Origin: Pseudomonadota bacterium
GTDB lineage: Bacteria; Pseudomonadota; Alphaproteobacteria; Rhizobiales; Beijerinckiaceae
DNA: 32,956 bases
Assembly (NCBI GenBank): GCA_021804825.1
Contig: JAJZGX010000022.1
Coordinates: forward strand, 1-32,956
Direction: 5' to 3'
Below, piece by piece: positions 1 to 6,638 of the stretch (its first letter is position 1; each line of letters opens with the position of its first letter). The notes under the pieces are model-generated. The model worked only from the letters and a program-made list of their open reading frames with translations. It was not told the origin of the DNA and made no database searches. A program made the position numbers and the translations under genes.

Positions 1-20
1 CGGTGGTGATGCCGCGAAAC

Positions 21-100
21 CCCTGGGTTGCTTCGCTTGCGCTCGCAATGACGGAGGGAAGTCGCTCGCAATGACGCGGGTTGGGCGCTCGCAAAGGCGG
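21..100. repeat. Degenerate tandem copies of a dispersed 'tcgcaatgacg' element
   Basis: The stretch just downstream of the major tail protein gene carries two close copies of gctcgcaatgacg (about 43-55 and 64-76) and a decayed third, gcgctcgcaaaggcgg (85-100). The first copy is preceded by ttgcttcgcttgc, so on the minus strand it reads cgtcattgcgagcg followed by caagcgaagc. Short intergenic repeats with this core are scattered through many proteobacterial genomes. I see no coding sequence in 1-141. The next GTA gene (g10) would be expected further left, outside the window, so whether the cluster continues cannot be judged. Confidence 0.55.
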
Positions 101-141
101 CAACTGGGGCGCCAAACCCGGGCACGACAAGCGGCGCTTCC

Positions 142-558
142 TCAAACATGGGTGAAGGTCAGCGCGCCTGCCGATTCCAGCGAAATGTCAAAGGTCACTT
201 CCGCAGCCTGCTCGCCGCGATAATCCAGCGTGCTGATCAGGAAGGGCCCCTGAATGGTGCCGTAGGCCGGCACCACGACCTGCCAGTTGCCGACAATGCC
301 GTTGAAGAAATTTTGCTGCATCAGCGCATCCGAGGCCGCATCCTTGAAAATGCCGGCACCGGTGATCGAGGCCCGTAATACGCCCGCCCCGGCCAGAAGT
401 TCTCGCCAGCGGCCCGGCGAGTCGGCGGATGTGGCATCGACCTTGTCGGTGGTAAGCGAAAAACGCTGGGTGCGCAGCCCTGCCACTGTGACAAAGGTGT
501 TGGTGCCGGTGCCATCATCAAGTTTCAACAGCAGGTCTTTGCCTTTTTGCGCGGCCAT
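142..558 (-). CDS. GTA/phage major tail protein (g9-like, TP901-1 family)
   Basis: This 138-residue protein is the repeating subunit of the tail tube of a siphovirus-like particle. The sequence matches the family over its whole length: it opens MAAQKGKDLLLKLDDGTG, has the conserved AGLRTQ and DSPGRWRELLAGAG blocks, a GIFKDAASDA segment, and the C-terminal EVTFDISLESAGALTF strand. These are hallmarks of the gp9 protein of RcGTA-type agents. The ATG is preceded by ctggagattttccc, a good ribosome binding site. It lies 28 bp downstream of the tail terminator gene in the same orientation and is the last GTA gene visible. The assignment to a GTA rather than a prophage rests on gene order and similarity. 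Confidence 0.9.
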   Translation of the reverse strand: MAAQKGKDLLLKLDDGTGTNTFVTVAGLRTQRFSLTTDKVDATSADSPGRWRELLAGAGVLRASITGAGIFKDAASDALMQQNFFNGIVGNWQVVVPAYGTIQGPFLISTLDYRGEQAAEVTFDISLESAGALTFTHV

Positions 559-586
559 GGGAAAATCTCCAGATGAATGTCAGCGC

Positions 587-997
587 TCAAAGCGCCTCGG
601 TATAGGCGCGCAGCTTCAGGCTGGCGCGGGCAAAACGGCCATTGTGCTCGCGCCTGGTCTCCAGCGACACCAGCCGCAGATTGACCAGATTGAAGCCGGT
701 CAGCACCAGCGGCTGGTCTTGAACGAGCGCGAGCACGCGGGTGGCAATATCGAGCGCCTCGTGGCTTCCGCGCTGCAATGACCATGCGTTGAGAATGACG
801 AACTGCTCGGCGCCAATGTCGGATCGGGTCGAAAGGTCGCGCCACAGCGCATCGCCGAAGGTGACATAGGGCGGGTTGGCGCTGCGCGGTGCTTCATCGA
901 ACACGTTGGGGCCGCCGAGCATGGCGCTCAGGCTCGCGTCCGCCAGCAAGGCGTTGCGAATGGCGGCACGCAACGCAGTCACAGGTGAGACGCTCAT
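587..997 (-). CDS. Tail terminator / DUF3168 protein (g8-like)
   Basis: The protein caps the tail tube and joins it to the head in HK97-like particles (gp8 of RcGTA, DUF3168 family). The 136-residue product has the family pattern: MSVSPVTALRAAIRNALLAD, then a short glycine-proline loop, PYVTFGDALWRDLSTRSDIG, an HEALDIATRVLALV helix and a C-terminal RASLKLRAYTEAL strand. I place the start at the ATG at 997, which overlaps the stop of the upstream head-closure gene (ATGA), implying translational coupling. A TTG eight codons further upstream is in frame but lies inside the neighbour's coding sequence and has no ribosome binding site. Confidence 0.85.
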   Translation of the reverse strand: MSVSPVTALRAAIRNALLADASLSAMLGGPNVFDEAPRSANPPYVTFGDALWRDLSTRSDIGAEQFVILNAWSLQRGSHEALDIATRVLALVQDQPLVLTGFNLVNLRLVSLETRREHNGRFARASLKLRAYTEAL

Positions 998-1323
998 GGA
1001 CGGATTTCCTCGCAATGACAAAGAACAAAGCGCGCCGGCGTGTCGACATCCTCATAGCCATGAATGACAAAGCTGCGGGTTGCGGTCGCCAGCCGCATTT
1101 CGCCGGTGAAGTTGGCAAAGGCGCGCAGGGTGATGTGGTGGGTGATGCTGACCTCCATCCGCCCAGCGCGAAAACGGTCACGTGCATGGGTCGGCACAAT
1201 CTCGCCCCACAAGGTTGCCAGCGGCACGAAGCTCTGCGTGAAGCCGCCATTGTCATCCGAGCTGTCAACGGGTTGCAGCAGGGTCAAGCGCGTGCGCAGC
1301 GCACCGTTCGCCGGGCGCTTCAT
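994..1323 (-). CDS. Head closure / head-tail adaptor protein (g7-like)
   Basis: This 109-residue protein matches the phage head-tail joining family (SPP1 gp16-like; gp7 of RcGTA), which seals the portal before tail attachment. Visible features are the N-terminal basic stretch, RLTLLQPVDSSDDNGGFTQ, the FVPLATLWGEIVPTHARDRFRAGR segment (split here into short motifs in family descriptions), and the THHITLRA strand. Its ATG overlaps the stop of the connector gene (ATGA) and its own TGA overlaps the ATG of the tail terminator gene, so three genes are coupled. The last residues, LCHCEEIRP, are encoded by a stretch resembling the dispersed repeat found at the left edge of the window; see findings. 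Confidence 0.85.
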   Translation of the reverse strand: MKRPANGALRTRLTLLQPVDSSDDNGGFTQSFVPLATLWGEIVPTHARDRFRAGRMEVSITHHITLRAFANFTGEMRLATATRSFVIHGYEDVDTPARFVLCHCEEIRP

Positions 1324-1895
1324 GTCAGCCTCACGGCGCGGAATGGGGCGATCAGCGCGGCGACGGACGCTGGCAAGCGCACCGCGCCGGAATCGGCCAG
1401 CACATCGCCGCGGTTGTCATACCAATGGGCGATCAACATAAAATGCGCCTGCAACAATGGCTGCGGCACGGCCGCTCCTGTCGCGCCGTAACCAATAGTC
1501 ACATCGAGATAAATTCCGGCGATGGCCCGCCCCGGAGCAAGCGGTGCAGCGCTGAACAACAGCCGCGCCGCGTCAGGCGTCGTGTCGATGATGGGAAGCG
1601 TGACCGCAAGGTTTTGCGGGTTGTTGCTGGCATCAAACACCGTGATGGCGGTGAGCGCCGCAAAGGGTGCCAGCGGGATGGGGATCAGACCTGACTCTGG
1701 CCAGGCATCACGGATCAGGCGCCAGCCCTGCGTGATCAATCGCCGCCGCGTCGCCTGCTCGATGATCATGCGGGCGGAGGTGATCAAGCCGCCGATCAGG
1801 CCGTCATCGTCGGTATTGTCGACTTTCAACCAGCTCTTGACATCGGCCAGCGCCACCGGCTCAACCGCGGGCTGGATAAGGAGAACAGGGGTCAT
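1320..1895 (-). CDS. Head-tail connector protein (g6-like)
   Basis: This 191-residue protein is the first connector ring below the portal in HK97-type heads (phage gp6-like family; gp6 of RcGTA). The segments EPVALADVKSWLKVDNTDDD and LIGGLITSARMIIEQATRRR are typical, followed by a middle beta domain and a C-terminal helix with LLQAHFMLIAHWYDNRGD. I use the ATG at 1895, preceded by agatgaggccccc. A TTG at 1940 would add 15 residues without support. It is separated from its normal upstream neighbour, the capsid gene, by an antisense protease gene, so it needs either read-through from the capsid or its own promoter in 1896-2071. I could not find a convincing promoter there. Confidence 0.85.
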   Translation of the reverse strand: MTPVLLIQPAVEPVALADVKSWLKVDNTDDDGLIGGLITSARMIIEQATRRRLITQGWRLIRDAWPESGLIPIPLAPFAALTAITVFDASNNPQNLAVTLPIIDTTPDAARLLFSAAPLAPGRAIAGIYLDVTIGYGATGAAVPQPLLQAHFMLIAHWYDNRGDVLADSGAVRLPASVAALIAPFRAVRLT

Positions 1896-2071
1896 GGGGG
1901 CCTCATCTGGAGCGTGATGCCAAAGCCTTTCCGCCGACAACAGCCAAAGGGCTGCGGCGGATCGCTTTGCGGCAGGATGGTGCGAATGTTGCAGGAGAGT
2001 GCTGGAAGTCAGGGGCAGCGGCTGCTAGGATCAACCTGCCGCCCCGCGCTTCATGTCGTTGAGATTAAATC

Positions 2072-2809
2072 ATGTCTGCATTCAGGATGCTTGTCGCAGC
2101 GGCTCTGGTGCTGCTTGCAAGCCAGCCCGCCGGTGCCGTTGTCGGCCCGACGATTCGTGATCCCGGCCTCGGCCCGCATGTCATCATGGTGCTGATGCGC
2201 CAGGGCAGTGCTGCGGGGTTTTGCAGTGGCGTGGTGGTTGCGCGCAACGCGGTGCTGACCGCCGCCCATTGCGTCACGAAGCCCGACAAGATGAAGCTGT
2301 TCTACCGCGACCATGGCCGTCCCGTGATGCTTGATGTGGCGCGCGTCGCGGTCAACCCCGGCTATCGCGCCGATGCCCAGCAAAAGCGCACCCGCACGGT
2401 CGATCTGGCGCTGGTCGAGAGCGCCACGCCGCTGCCCGACAGCTTCCGGCCCGCAAGGTTCAGCACAAGGGCATCAGCCCGGCTGCACGAGCCATTCCTC
2501 ATCGCCGGATATGGCATGGGCCGCGAGCACGATCCGGCCTCGACAGGCGTGTTGCGCGTCGCCACAATCGAGACCCGCGCGCCCCTGTCACACATCCTCA
2601 TCTGGGCCGAAGACCCCGGCCATGATGGTGCCGGGGCCTGCGAGGGCGATTCTGGCGCGCCGATTTTCGATCCCGAAACACGCCAAGCCATCGCCATCAC
2701 CGCCTGGGCGGATGGTCATGACCGACACGTCTGCGGCGCCTTCACACAAGGCACGTTCATCGCGCCGCAACGCGGCTGGATCAGCCACGTCCTGCAAAGT
2801 TGGCAATGA
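2072..2809 (+). CDS. Secreted trypsin-fold serine protease (S1 family) inside the GTA cluster
   Basis: A 245-residue S1-family protease. Residues 1-22 form a signal peptide (basic start, hydrophobic run, cleavage after AGA), so the enzyme should act in the periplasm or outside. The triad is complete: His66 in TAAHC, Asp111 in VDLAL and Ser194 in GDSGAP. Cys51/Cys67 and Cys190/Cys221 match the conserved disulfides. Six residues before Ser194, where trypsin has Asp189, there is Gly188, so trypsin-like Lys/Arg preference is unlikely. The gene is opposite in strand to the cluster around it, converging on the capsid gene (12 bp between stops) and diverging from the connector gene. The ribosome binding site is weak (gag before ATG). 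A role in particle maturation or release is possible but only inferred from position. Confidence 0.9.
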   Translation: MSAFRMLVAAALVLLASQPAGAVVGPTIRDPGLGPHVIMVLMRQGSAAGFCSGVVVARNAVLTAAHCVTKPDKMKLFYRDHGRPVMLDVARVAVNPGYRADAQQKRTRTVDLALVESATPLPDSFRPARFSTRASARLHEPFLIAGYGMGREHDPASTGVLRVATIETRAPLSHILIWAEDPGHDGAGACEGDSGAPIFDPETRQAIAITAWADGHDRHVCGAFTQGTFIAPQRGWISHVLQSWQ

Positions 2810-2821
2810 GTTCGTCACCCC

Positions 2822-4078
2822 TCACGCCGTGCCGAATTTCAGCAGTTTGATGGCATCGAAATCCTGCACGCCGCCGCCGACCCGCTTGGTCGAATAGAAC
2901 AACACATAGGGCTTGGCAGAATAAGGATCGCGCAGCACACGGATTCCGAGTCGGTCAACGATCAGATAGCCGCGCTCGAAATCACCAAAGGCAATCGACA
3001 GTGAATTGGCGCCAATGTCCTGCATGTCCTCGGCCTCGGTCATAGGAAAATTCATCAGCGTCGTTGCCCCGCCAATGGTGGTCGGTGGTGCCCAGAGATA
3101 TTCGCCCGTGCTGGTCCTGAAGGTGCGCACCTGCGAGAGCGTGCGCCGATTCATGACAAAACGCGCCTTCTGCCTATATCCAGCCTTCAGGGCATAGATC
3201 AGATCGATCACCACATCGGACGGGTTCGCGGCAGGCCAGCCCGCCGAAACGCCGGTGACCTGATAGCCAAGGCTGCCCCAGGCCCAGCTGGTCTGCGCCA
3301 CATTCGGCACGCTCATGAAGCCCTGCGGCTGGTTGACGCCGGTGCCATTGACGAAGGCCGTGCCTTCCTGCGTTGCAAAAGCCAGCGCGATTTCCTCACC
3401 GATCCATTGCTCGATATCGACAACCGAATCGTCGAGCAGGGTTTGGGTCGCCGCGGGCATGGCATAAAGCTCGAAAGCTGGAAAATGCATGTCGGCGATC
3501 TGCTGGGTGGCGCTTTGCGGGCGCGGATCAGCTTCCGCCACCCATCCCGATGCCGGGCCATTGAACGAGAAGGCCTTGCGCAATTGCGCGCCGGAAATCT
3601 GACGCACCGAGGCGATGGTGCGGATTGGCGAATAATTCGCCATGCGCAGCAATATCTCGCGTTCGGCTGGCACCGGCACGAGATAGCCGCCATCCGGGCC
3701 GGAACCAGCCGAAAGCGCCTTCGCCTCGAGCCCCTTCAGGCCCATGGCTTCCCCAGAGCGCATGTAGGAAGTGAAGGCCGCCTTGTGCTCGCGCTCATCG
3801 GTGCTGATGATCTCGCTGCGGCCGATTTGCGGACGGGCTTTTTCGATCAGCATGGTGTCGAGCCGACGCTTGTTGTCGTCGAGCGCCCGGTCAATGCGGG
3901 CCAGCTTTTCCTCGGTGACGACATCGGCGGAAAGTCTGGTCTCGATCTGATCGAGCCGCTCATCGTTGGTGTCGCGGAAGCTGGCGAAGGTGCGGTGAAA
4001 ATCTTCAAAGGCCTGCGTGACATCATTGCCGATGGCTTTGGTCTCGGGTGCTGGTTTGGTGCGTGTTTCAGCGTTCAT
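2822..4078 (-). CDS. HK97-family major capsid protein (g5-like)
   Basis: The protein forms the icosahedral shell. The N-terminal part (about residues 1-118) is charged and helical, with a likely coiled coil at about 38-80, as expected for the delta/scaffold domain removed by the prohead protease. The mature fold begins near AKALSAGSGPDGGYLVP (residues 119-135). Further family marks are GWVAEADPRPQS, DSVVDIEQWIGEEIALAFATQE (two adjoining motifs), GTGVNQPQGFM and a C-terminal VGGGVQDFDAIKLLK. I choose the ATG at 4078 (418 residues) because aaagg lies seven bases upstream. ATGs at 4084 and 4093 are alternatives. The reading frame stays open to 4255 but that part overlaps the protease gene. Confidence 0.92.
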   Translation of the reverse strand: MNAETRTKPAPETKAIGNDVTQAFEDFHRTFASFRDTNDERLDQIETRLSADVVTEEKLARIDRALDDNKRRLDTMLIEKARPQIGRSEIISTDEREHKAAFTSYMRSGEAMGLKGLEAKALSAGSGPDGGYLVPVPAEREILLRMANYSPIRTIASVRQISGAQLRKAFSFNGPASGWVAEADPRPQSATQQIADMHFPAFELYAMPAATQTLLDDSVVDIEQWIGEEIALAFATQEGTAFVNGTGVNQPQGFMSVPNVAQTSWAWGSLGYQVTGVSAGWPAANPSDVVIDLIYALKAGYRQKARFVMNRRTLSQVRTFRTSTGEYLWAPPTTIGGATTLMNFPMTEAEDMQDIGANSLSIAFGDFERGYLIVDRLGIRVLRDPYSAKPYVLFYSTKRVGGGVQDFDAIKLLKFGTA

Positions 4079-4122
4079 GATCATGCCTTTCATGAGAGGA
4101 AGTTTGCGATTGCGCGGCAGCT

Positions 4123-4695
4123 TCAGCGAAATGCTGCGGCAGCTTTGCGGATGGCGCGCGCCAGGCCTTCGGGCTTGACGGGAAGGTGGGCGCGCTTGAC
4201 GGCGGATACCCGCGCCTGCGGCAACATGGGGAAAGTGACGATCGAGATTTCCCATAAATCGAGCCGGATCAGCTTGCGTATGCCGGTTGACTTGTCAGTG
4301 ACGGCGCTTTGCGTGCGAAACCCGATGGAAAGCCCATCGAGCGCGCCATCGCGCATCAGCGCATGGATCTCGCGGGCGCGGGCCACCGCCAGATTGAGTT
4401 GCCCCTCAACCTTGAGGCCGCGCGCGTCCTCGATGATGGATGTCCAGACGCCGAGCGGCTGCGAAGCATCGTGTTGCCACAACATTTTCACGCCCGCAGC
4501 GCCACGCTTTTCCAGCGATGCGCGAAAGGCCCCCGGCATGACCAGATCGCGCCCCATGTCAACCACGCCGAACAGACTGGCATAGCCGACGAACGAGCCA
4601 TCCTGGGTGAGGCCGGAAATCTGGCCGGGGAGATTTTTGGTTTCCAGCGCCGCGGTGATATGCGCCGTTTCGAGCTTTGGAATCTGTCTCCCCAT
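4123..4695 (-). CDS. HK97 prohead protease (g4-like, peptidase S78 family)
   Basis: This 190-residue serine protease would cleave the capsid delta domain during head maturation. The signatures are FVGYASLFGVVDMGRDLVMPGAF (two adjoining conserved blocks), His75 in MLWQHDASQPLG, Ser123 in LDGLSIGF and Glu149 in LWEISIVTFPM, the positions expected for the catalytic residues of the family. The frame is open upstream to 4902, but the start is set by a near-perfect ribosome binding site, ggaggtgat, just before the ATG at 4695. That ATG overlaps the stop of the 50-residue ORF upstream (TGATG), so the two are translationally coupled. The capsid gene follows after 44 bp. Confidence 0.92.
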   Translation of the reverse strand: MGRQIPKLETAHITAALETKNLPGQISGLTQDGSFVGYASLFGVVDMGRDLVMPGAFRASLEKRGAAGVKMLWQHDASQPLGVWTSIIEDARGLKVEGQLNLAVARAREIHALMRDGALDGLSIGFRTQSAVTDKSTGIRKLIRLDLWEISIVTFPMLPQARVSAVKRAHLPVKPEGLARAIRKAAAAFR

Positions 4696-4847
4696 CAGAT
4701 CACCTCCGGCGTGGCGGCGCGCGGCGCCTTGGCCTTGCTGCGAGGCAGCGGCGTGAGCTTGCCCAACAAAATCAGGAAAGTGGCCAGCACCCGCTCGGCT
4801 TCGGCGCTTGAGGAGCGGCTCTTGCGTTCTCGTCGGCGAAACATCAT
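4695..4847 (-). CDS. Uncharacterised 50-residue GTA-cluster protein, coupled at both ends
   Basis: I do not recognise this small protein. It runs from an ATG that overlaps the stop of the g3.5-position gene (ATGA) to a TGA that overlaps the ATG of the prohead protease gene (TGATG). An ATGATG start is preceded by ttggagatgaacc, a plausible ribosome binding site. The product starts MMFRRRERKSRSS, has a hydrophobic segment VLATFLILLG at about residues 20-29, and a basic, proline/alanine-rich tail. The first part is strongly positive, so a membrane- or DNA-contacting peptide is conceivable, but no function can be assigned. The tight packing on both sides makes it likely to be translated. Confidence 0.6.
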   Translation of the reverse strand: MMFRRRERKSRSSSAEAERVLATFLILLGKLTPLPRSKAKAPRAATPEVI

Positions 4848-5032
4848 GGTTCATCTCCAAATTGGCGGTTGAAGCGGGAAAGTTCACGCACGAACAAGTC
4901 AAACCGGCGGTTGGCGGCGGCCAGTTCGCGCAAGGTGGCGAGCAGCAGACCGGAGGCGCTCGACGCCCAGAGAAACAGCGCCAAATGCGCCAGATCGCCG
5001 CGTGCGATGATGGTTGAGATGACGTCGTTCAT
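4844..5032 (-). CDS. Small GTA protein in the g3.5 position
   Basis: A 62-residue protein occupying the place of the small head-formation gene between portal (g3) and protease (g4) in RcGTA-type clusters. It has a hydrophobic segment, LALFLWASSASGLLLATL (about residues 17-34), followed by a charged amphipathic helix, RELAAANRRFDLFVRELSRF. Its ATG overlaps the portal stop (ATGA at 5029-5032), and its TGA overlaps the next start. The function is not visible from the sequence. The name rests on position, size and a single membrane-like segment. Confidence 0.7.
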   Translation of the reverse strand: MNDVISTIIARGDLAHLALFLWASSASGLLLATLRELAAANRRFDLFVRELSRFNRQFGDEP

Positions 5033-6249
5033 GGCTTGGCCGGGCTGACAGACCCCGTCTGCGGCACCTGCCCGCGTGGCAGGACGCCGTAACCCAGCGC
5101 CTCGCGCTTTTCATCGATGGTCAGGAAGCTCGCCGCATCGACGCGCGCCCATTCGATTTGCCGTTCCTCGGCCAGAGCGTCTATGCGATCAACATTATAG
5201 TCGAAGGTGAAAGGCCCATAGGCCTTGGCAAACCACGCGGCAAAGCTCTTTTGCGTGCGGGCGATCAACGGAATGACCGTCTGACGCCAGAAGGCGCGGT
5301 TGGCTTCCTGATAATTGGAGAAGGTGTTGTCACCCGGTATGCCGAGCATTTGCGGCGGCACGCCAAAGGCCAGCGCTATGTCGCGGGCCGCGCCATCCTT
5401 GGCCGCCATGAAATCCATGTCGCGTGGCGTCATCGACAGGGCCTTCCAATCGAGTCCGCCCTCTAACAGCAGTGGCCGTCCGGCATTGGTGAGGCCCGAG
5501 AAATTGTCGTCGAGTTCCGCCTTGAGCCGGTCGAACTGCTCGTCGCTGAGTTGGCTGCCTTCCGGGCCGGCATAGACCAGCGCACCGGAGGGTCGCGCAG
5601 CATTGTCGAGCAAGGCCTTGTTCCAGCCGCAGGCGGCATTGTGGATGTCGAGCGCCACCTGCGCTGCCGCAATCGGCGAGAAGCCATAATGATCATCGAG
5701 CGGATGAAACAGCTTCAGGTGCAGGATCTGCGCCATGCCCTCGGCATTGACGGGGTAGCGCACCTTGTCGCCGCCGATCATGTAATCATAGGCAACCGGC
5801 CAGCCGGTCGCGCCAGGCACGAGGCTCATGCGGTCAGGGCGCAGCGCGTAGAGTTCGCGCGGCAGGGCTTCGACCAGCGTCGCTTCGACATAGCCATTGC
5901 CAAACAACAGCAGGTTGGTGAACAACGCCTCGAAAAATGTCGGGCCAACATCCGTTGGGTTGGGGCGCGCGAGCAGATCAAGCAGCGGATGTTCGGTGAT
6001 TTCCCTGCGGCCTTCAAACATCAGCCATGGCACCGAAGCGGCCGCTTCGGCGATCATCCGCACCGTGCGATATACCACGGCATTGCGCTCATAGCCCTGC
6101 TGGGTCAGCGTGACATAATTGCGCGGCGTCCAGCGGGCGAGGCCCATGGAGTGCAAAGCCAGCAACCGCGCCGCGCGCGAGACCTTGGTCTCCGGCAAAC
6201 CAGGCAAGGCTCCGCCACCGCCGAAAAGGCGTGAAAAGAAGGACGACAT
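5029..6249 (-). CDS. Phage/GTA portal protein (g3-like, HK97 family)
   Basis: The portal forms the dodecameric ring through which the terminase pumps DNA. The 406-residue product shows family blocks in order: NAVVYRTVRMIAEAAASVPW, HPLLDLLARPNPTD, LLLFGNGYVEATL, HLKLFHPLDDHYGFSPI, and the C-terminal AFGVPPQMLGIPGDNTFSNY with EANRAFWRQTVIPL. The start is the ATG at 6249, giving MSSFFSRLFGGGG, with agggag nine bases upstream. The reading frame stays open to 6336, but that extension reads through an intrinsic terminator hairpin and is unlikely to be coding. It is the first gene after the gap that separates it from terminase. Confidence 0.93.
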   Translation of the reverse strand: MSSFFSRLFGGGGALPGLPETKVSRAARLLALHSMGLARWTPRNYVTLTQQGYERNAVVYRTVRMIAEAAASVPWLMFEGRREITEHPLLDLLARPNPTDVGPTFFEALFTNLLLFGNGYVEATLVEALPRELYALRPDRMSLVPGATGWPVAYDYMIGGDKVRYPVNAEGMAQILHLKLFHPLDDHYGFSPIAAAQVALDIHNAACGWNKALLDNAARPSGALVYAGPEGSQLSDEQFDRLKAELDDNFSGLTNAGRPLLLEGGLDWKALSMTPRDMDFMAAKDGAARDIALAFGVPPQMLGIPGDNTFSNYQEANRAFWRQTVIPLIARTQKSFAAWFAKAYGPFTFDYNVDRIDALAEERQIEWARVDAASFLTIDEKREALGYGVLPRGQVPQTGSVSPAKP

Positions 6250-6277
6250 GAGATGGGGCTCCCTGAAGGCAGGCAAT

Positions 6278-6302
6278 AAAAAACCCGCCGGGTAGGGCGG
6301 GT
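6278..6302 (-). terminator. Intrinsic terminator between terminase and portal
   Basis: Read on the minus strand, the sequence is acccgcc, a six-base loop ctaccc, ggcgggt, then an unbroken run of six T. The seven-base-pair stem is perfect and GC-rich, with the U-tract on the side expected for minus-strand transcripts. It lies 28 bp upstream of the portal ATG, after the terminase gene, inside what is normally one GTA transcription unit. Nothing comparable follows on the plus strand, so it is oriented to act on the GTA transcript. It may be a true terminator or an attenuator. Confidence 0.8.
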
Positions 6303-6638
6303 GCAAGGCTTGAGATCGCGAAGCGCGGCCCTGCATTGGCGAAAAAGCAATATCGCGTCTTCGCCCACCACGTGCCGAGACATCTTGAGCCGTCAGTTTT
6401 GGAACGTGTTGAGCAAAGACACCTCAATGATCATCCTTTCGAGAAGGGCGTGTGCCCCTTGAAGCGGGCTTGTCCTCCTCAAATTTCGTCATTGTCTCGC
6501 ATGCTCGATGATCACAGCGCAGCGTAAAATTGCCGCCAAGGGCGAATAACCCGCAGCGCCTCAGAACCATTCAAATGGTCGTGCTGTTCTTCCAACGTCC
6601 CGGCATCACCATGCCAGGCGTTAAAACCATTCTCGCCT
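6303..6638. other. Gene-free gap between terminase and portal genes
   Basis: This 336 bp stretch splits the GTA head genes. Frames that cross it are short or are out-of-frame shadows of the terminase and portal genes. I see no RNA gene and no recognisable promoter. On the minus strand a ribosome-site-like gaaagg precedes a 13-codon ORF near 6440, which I do not consider a supported gene. The gap ends at the terminator at 6278-6302. Confidence 0.5.

Noticed and set aside
998-1021. Upstream TTG start for the tail terminator gene
   Set aside because: The extra residues come from the repeat-like g7 end, and the ATG at 997 overlaps the g7 stop in the coupling pattern seen across the cluster.
3407-4585. 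392-codon plus-strand frame opposite the capsid and protease genes
   Set aside because: It is the antisense shadow of two well-supported genes, has no ribosome site and no recognisable protein family.
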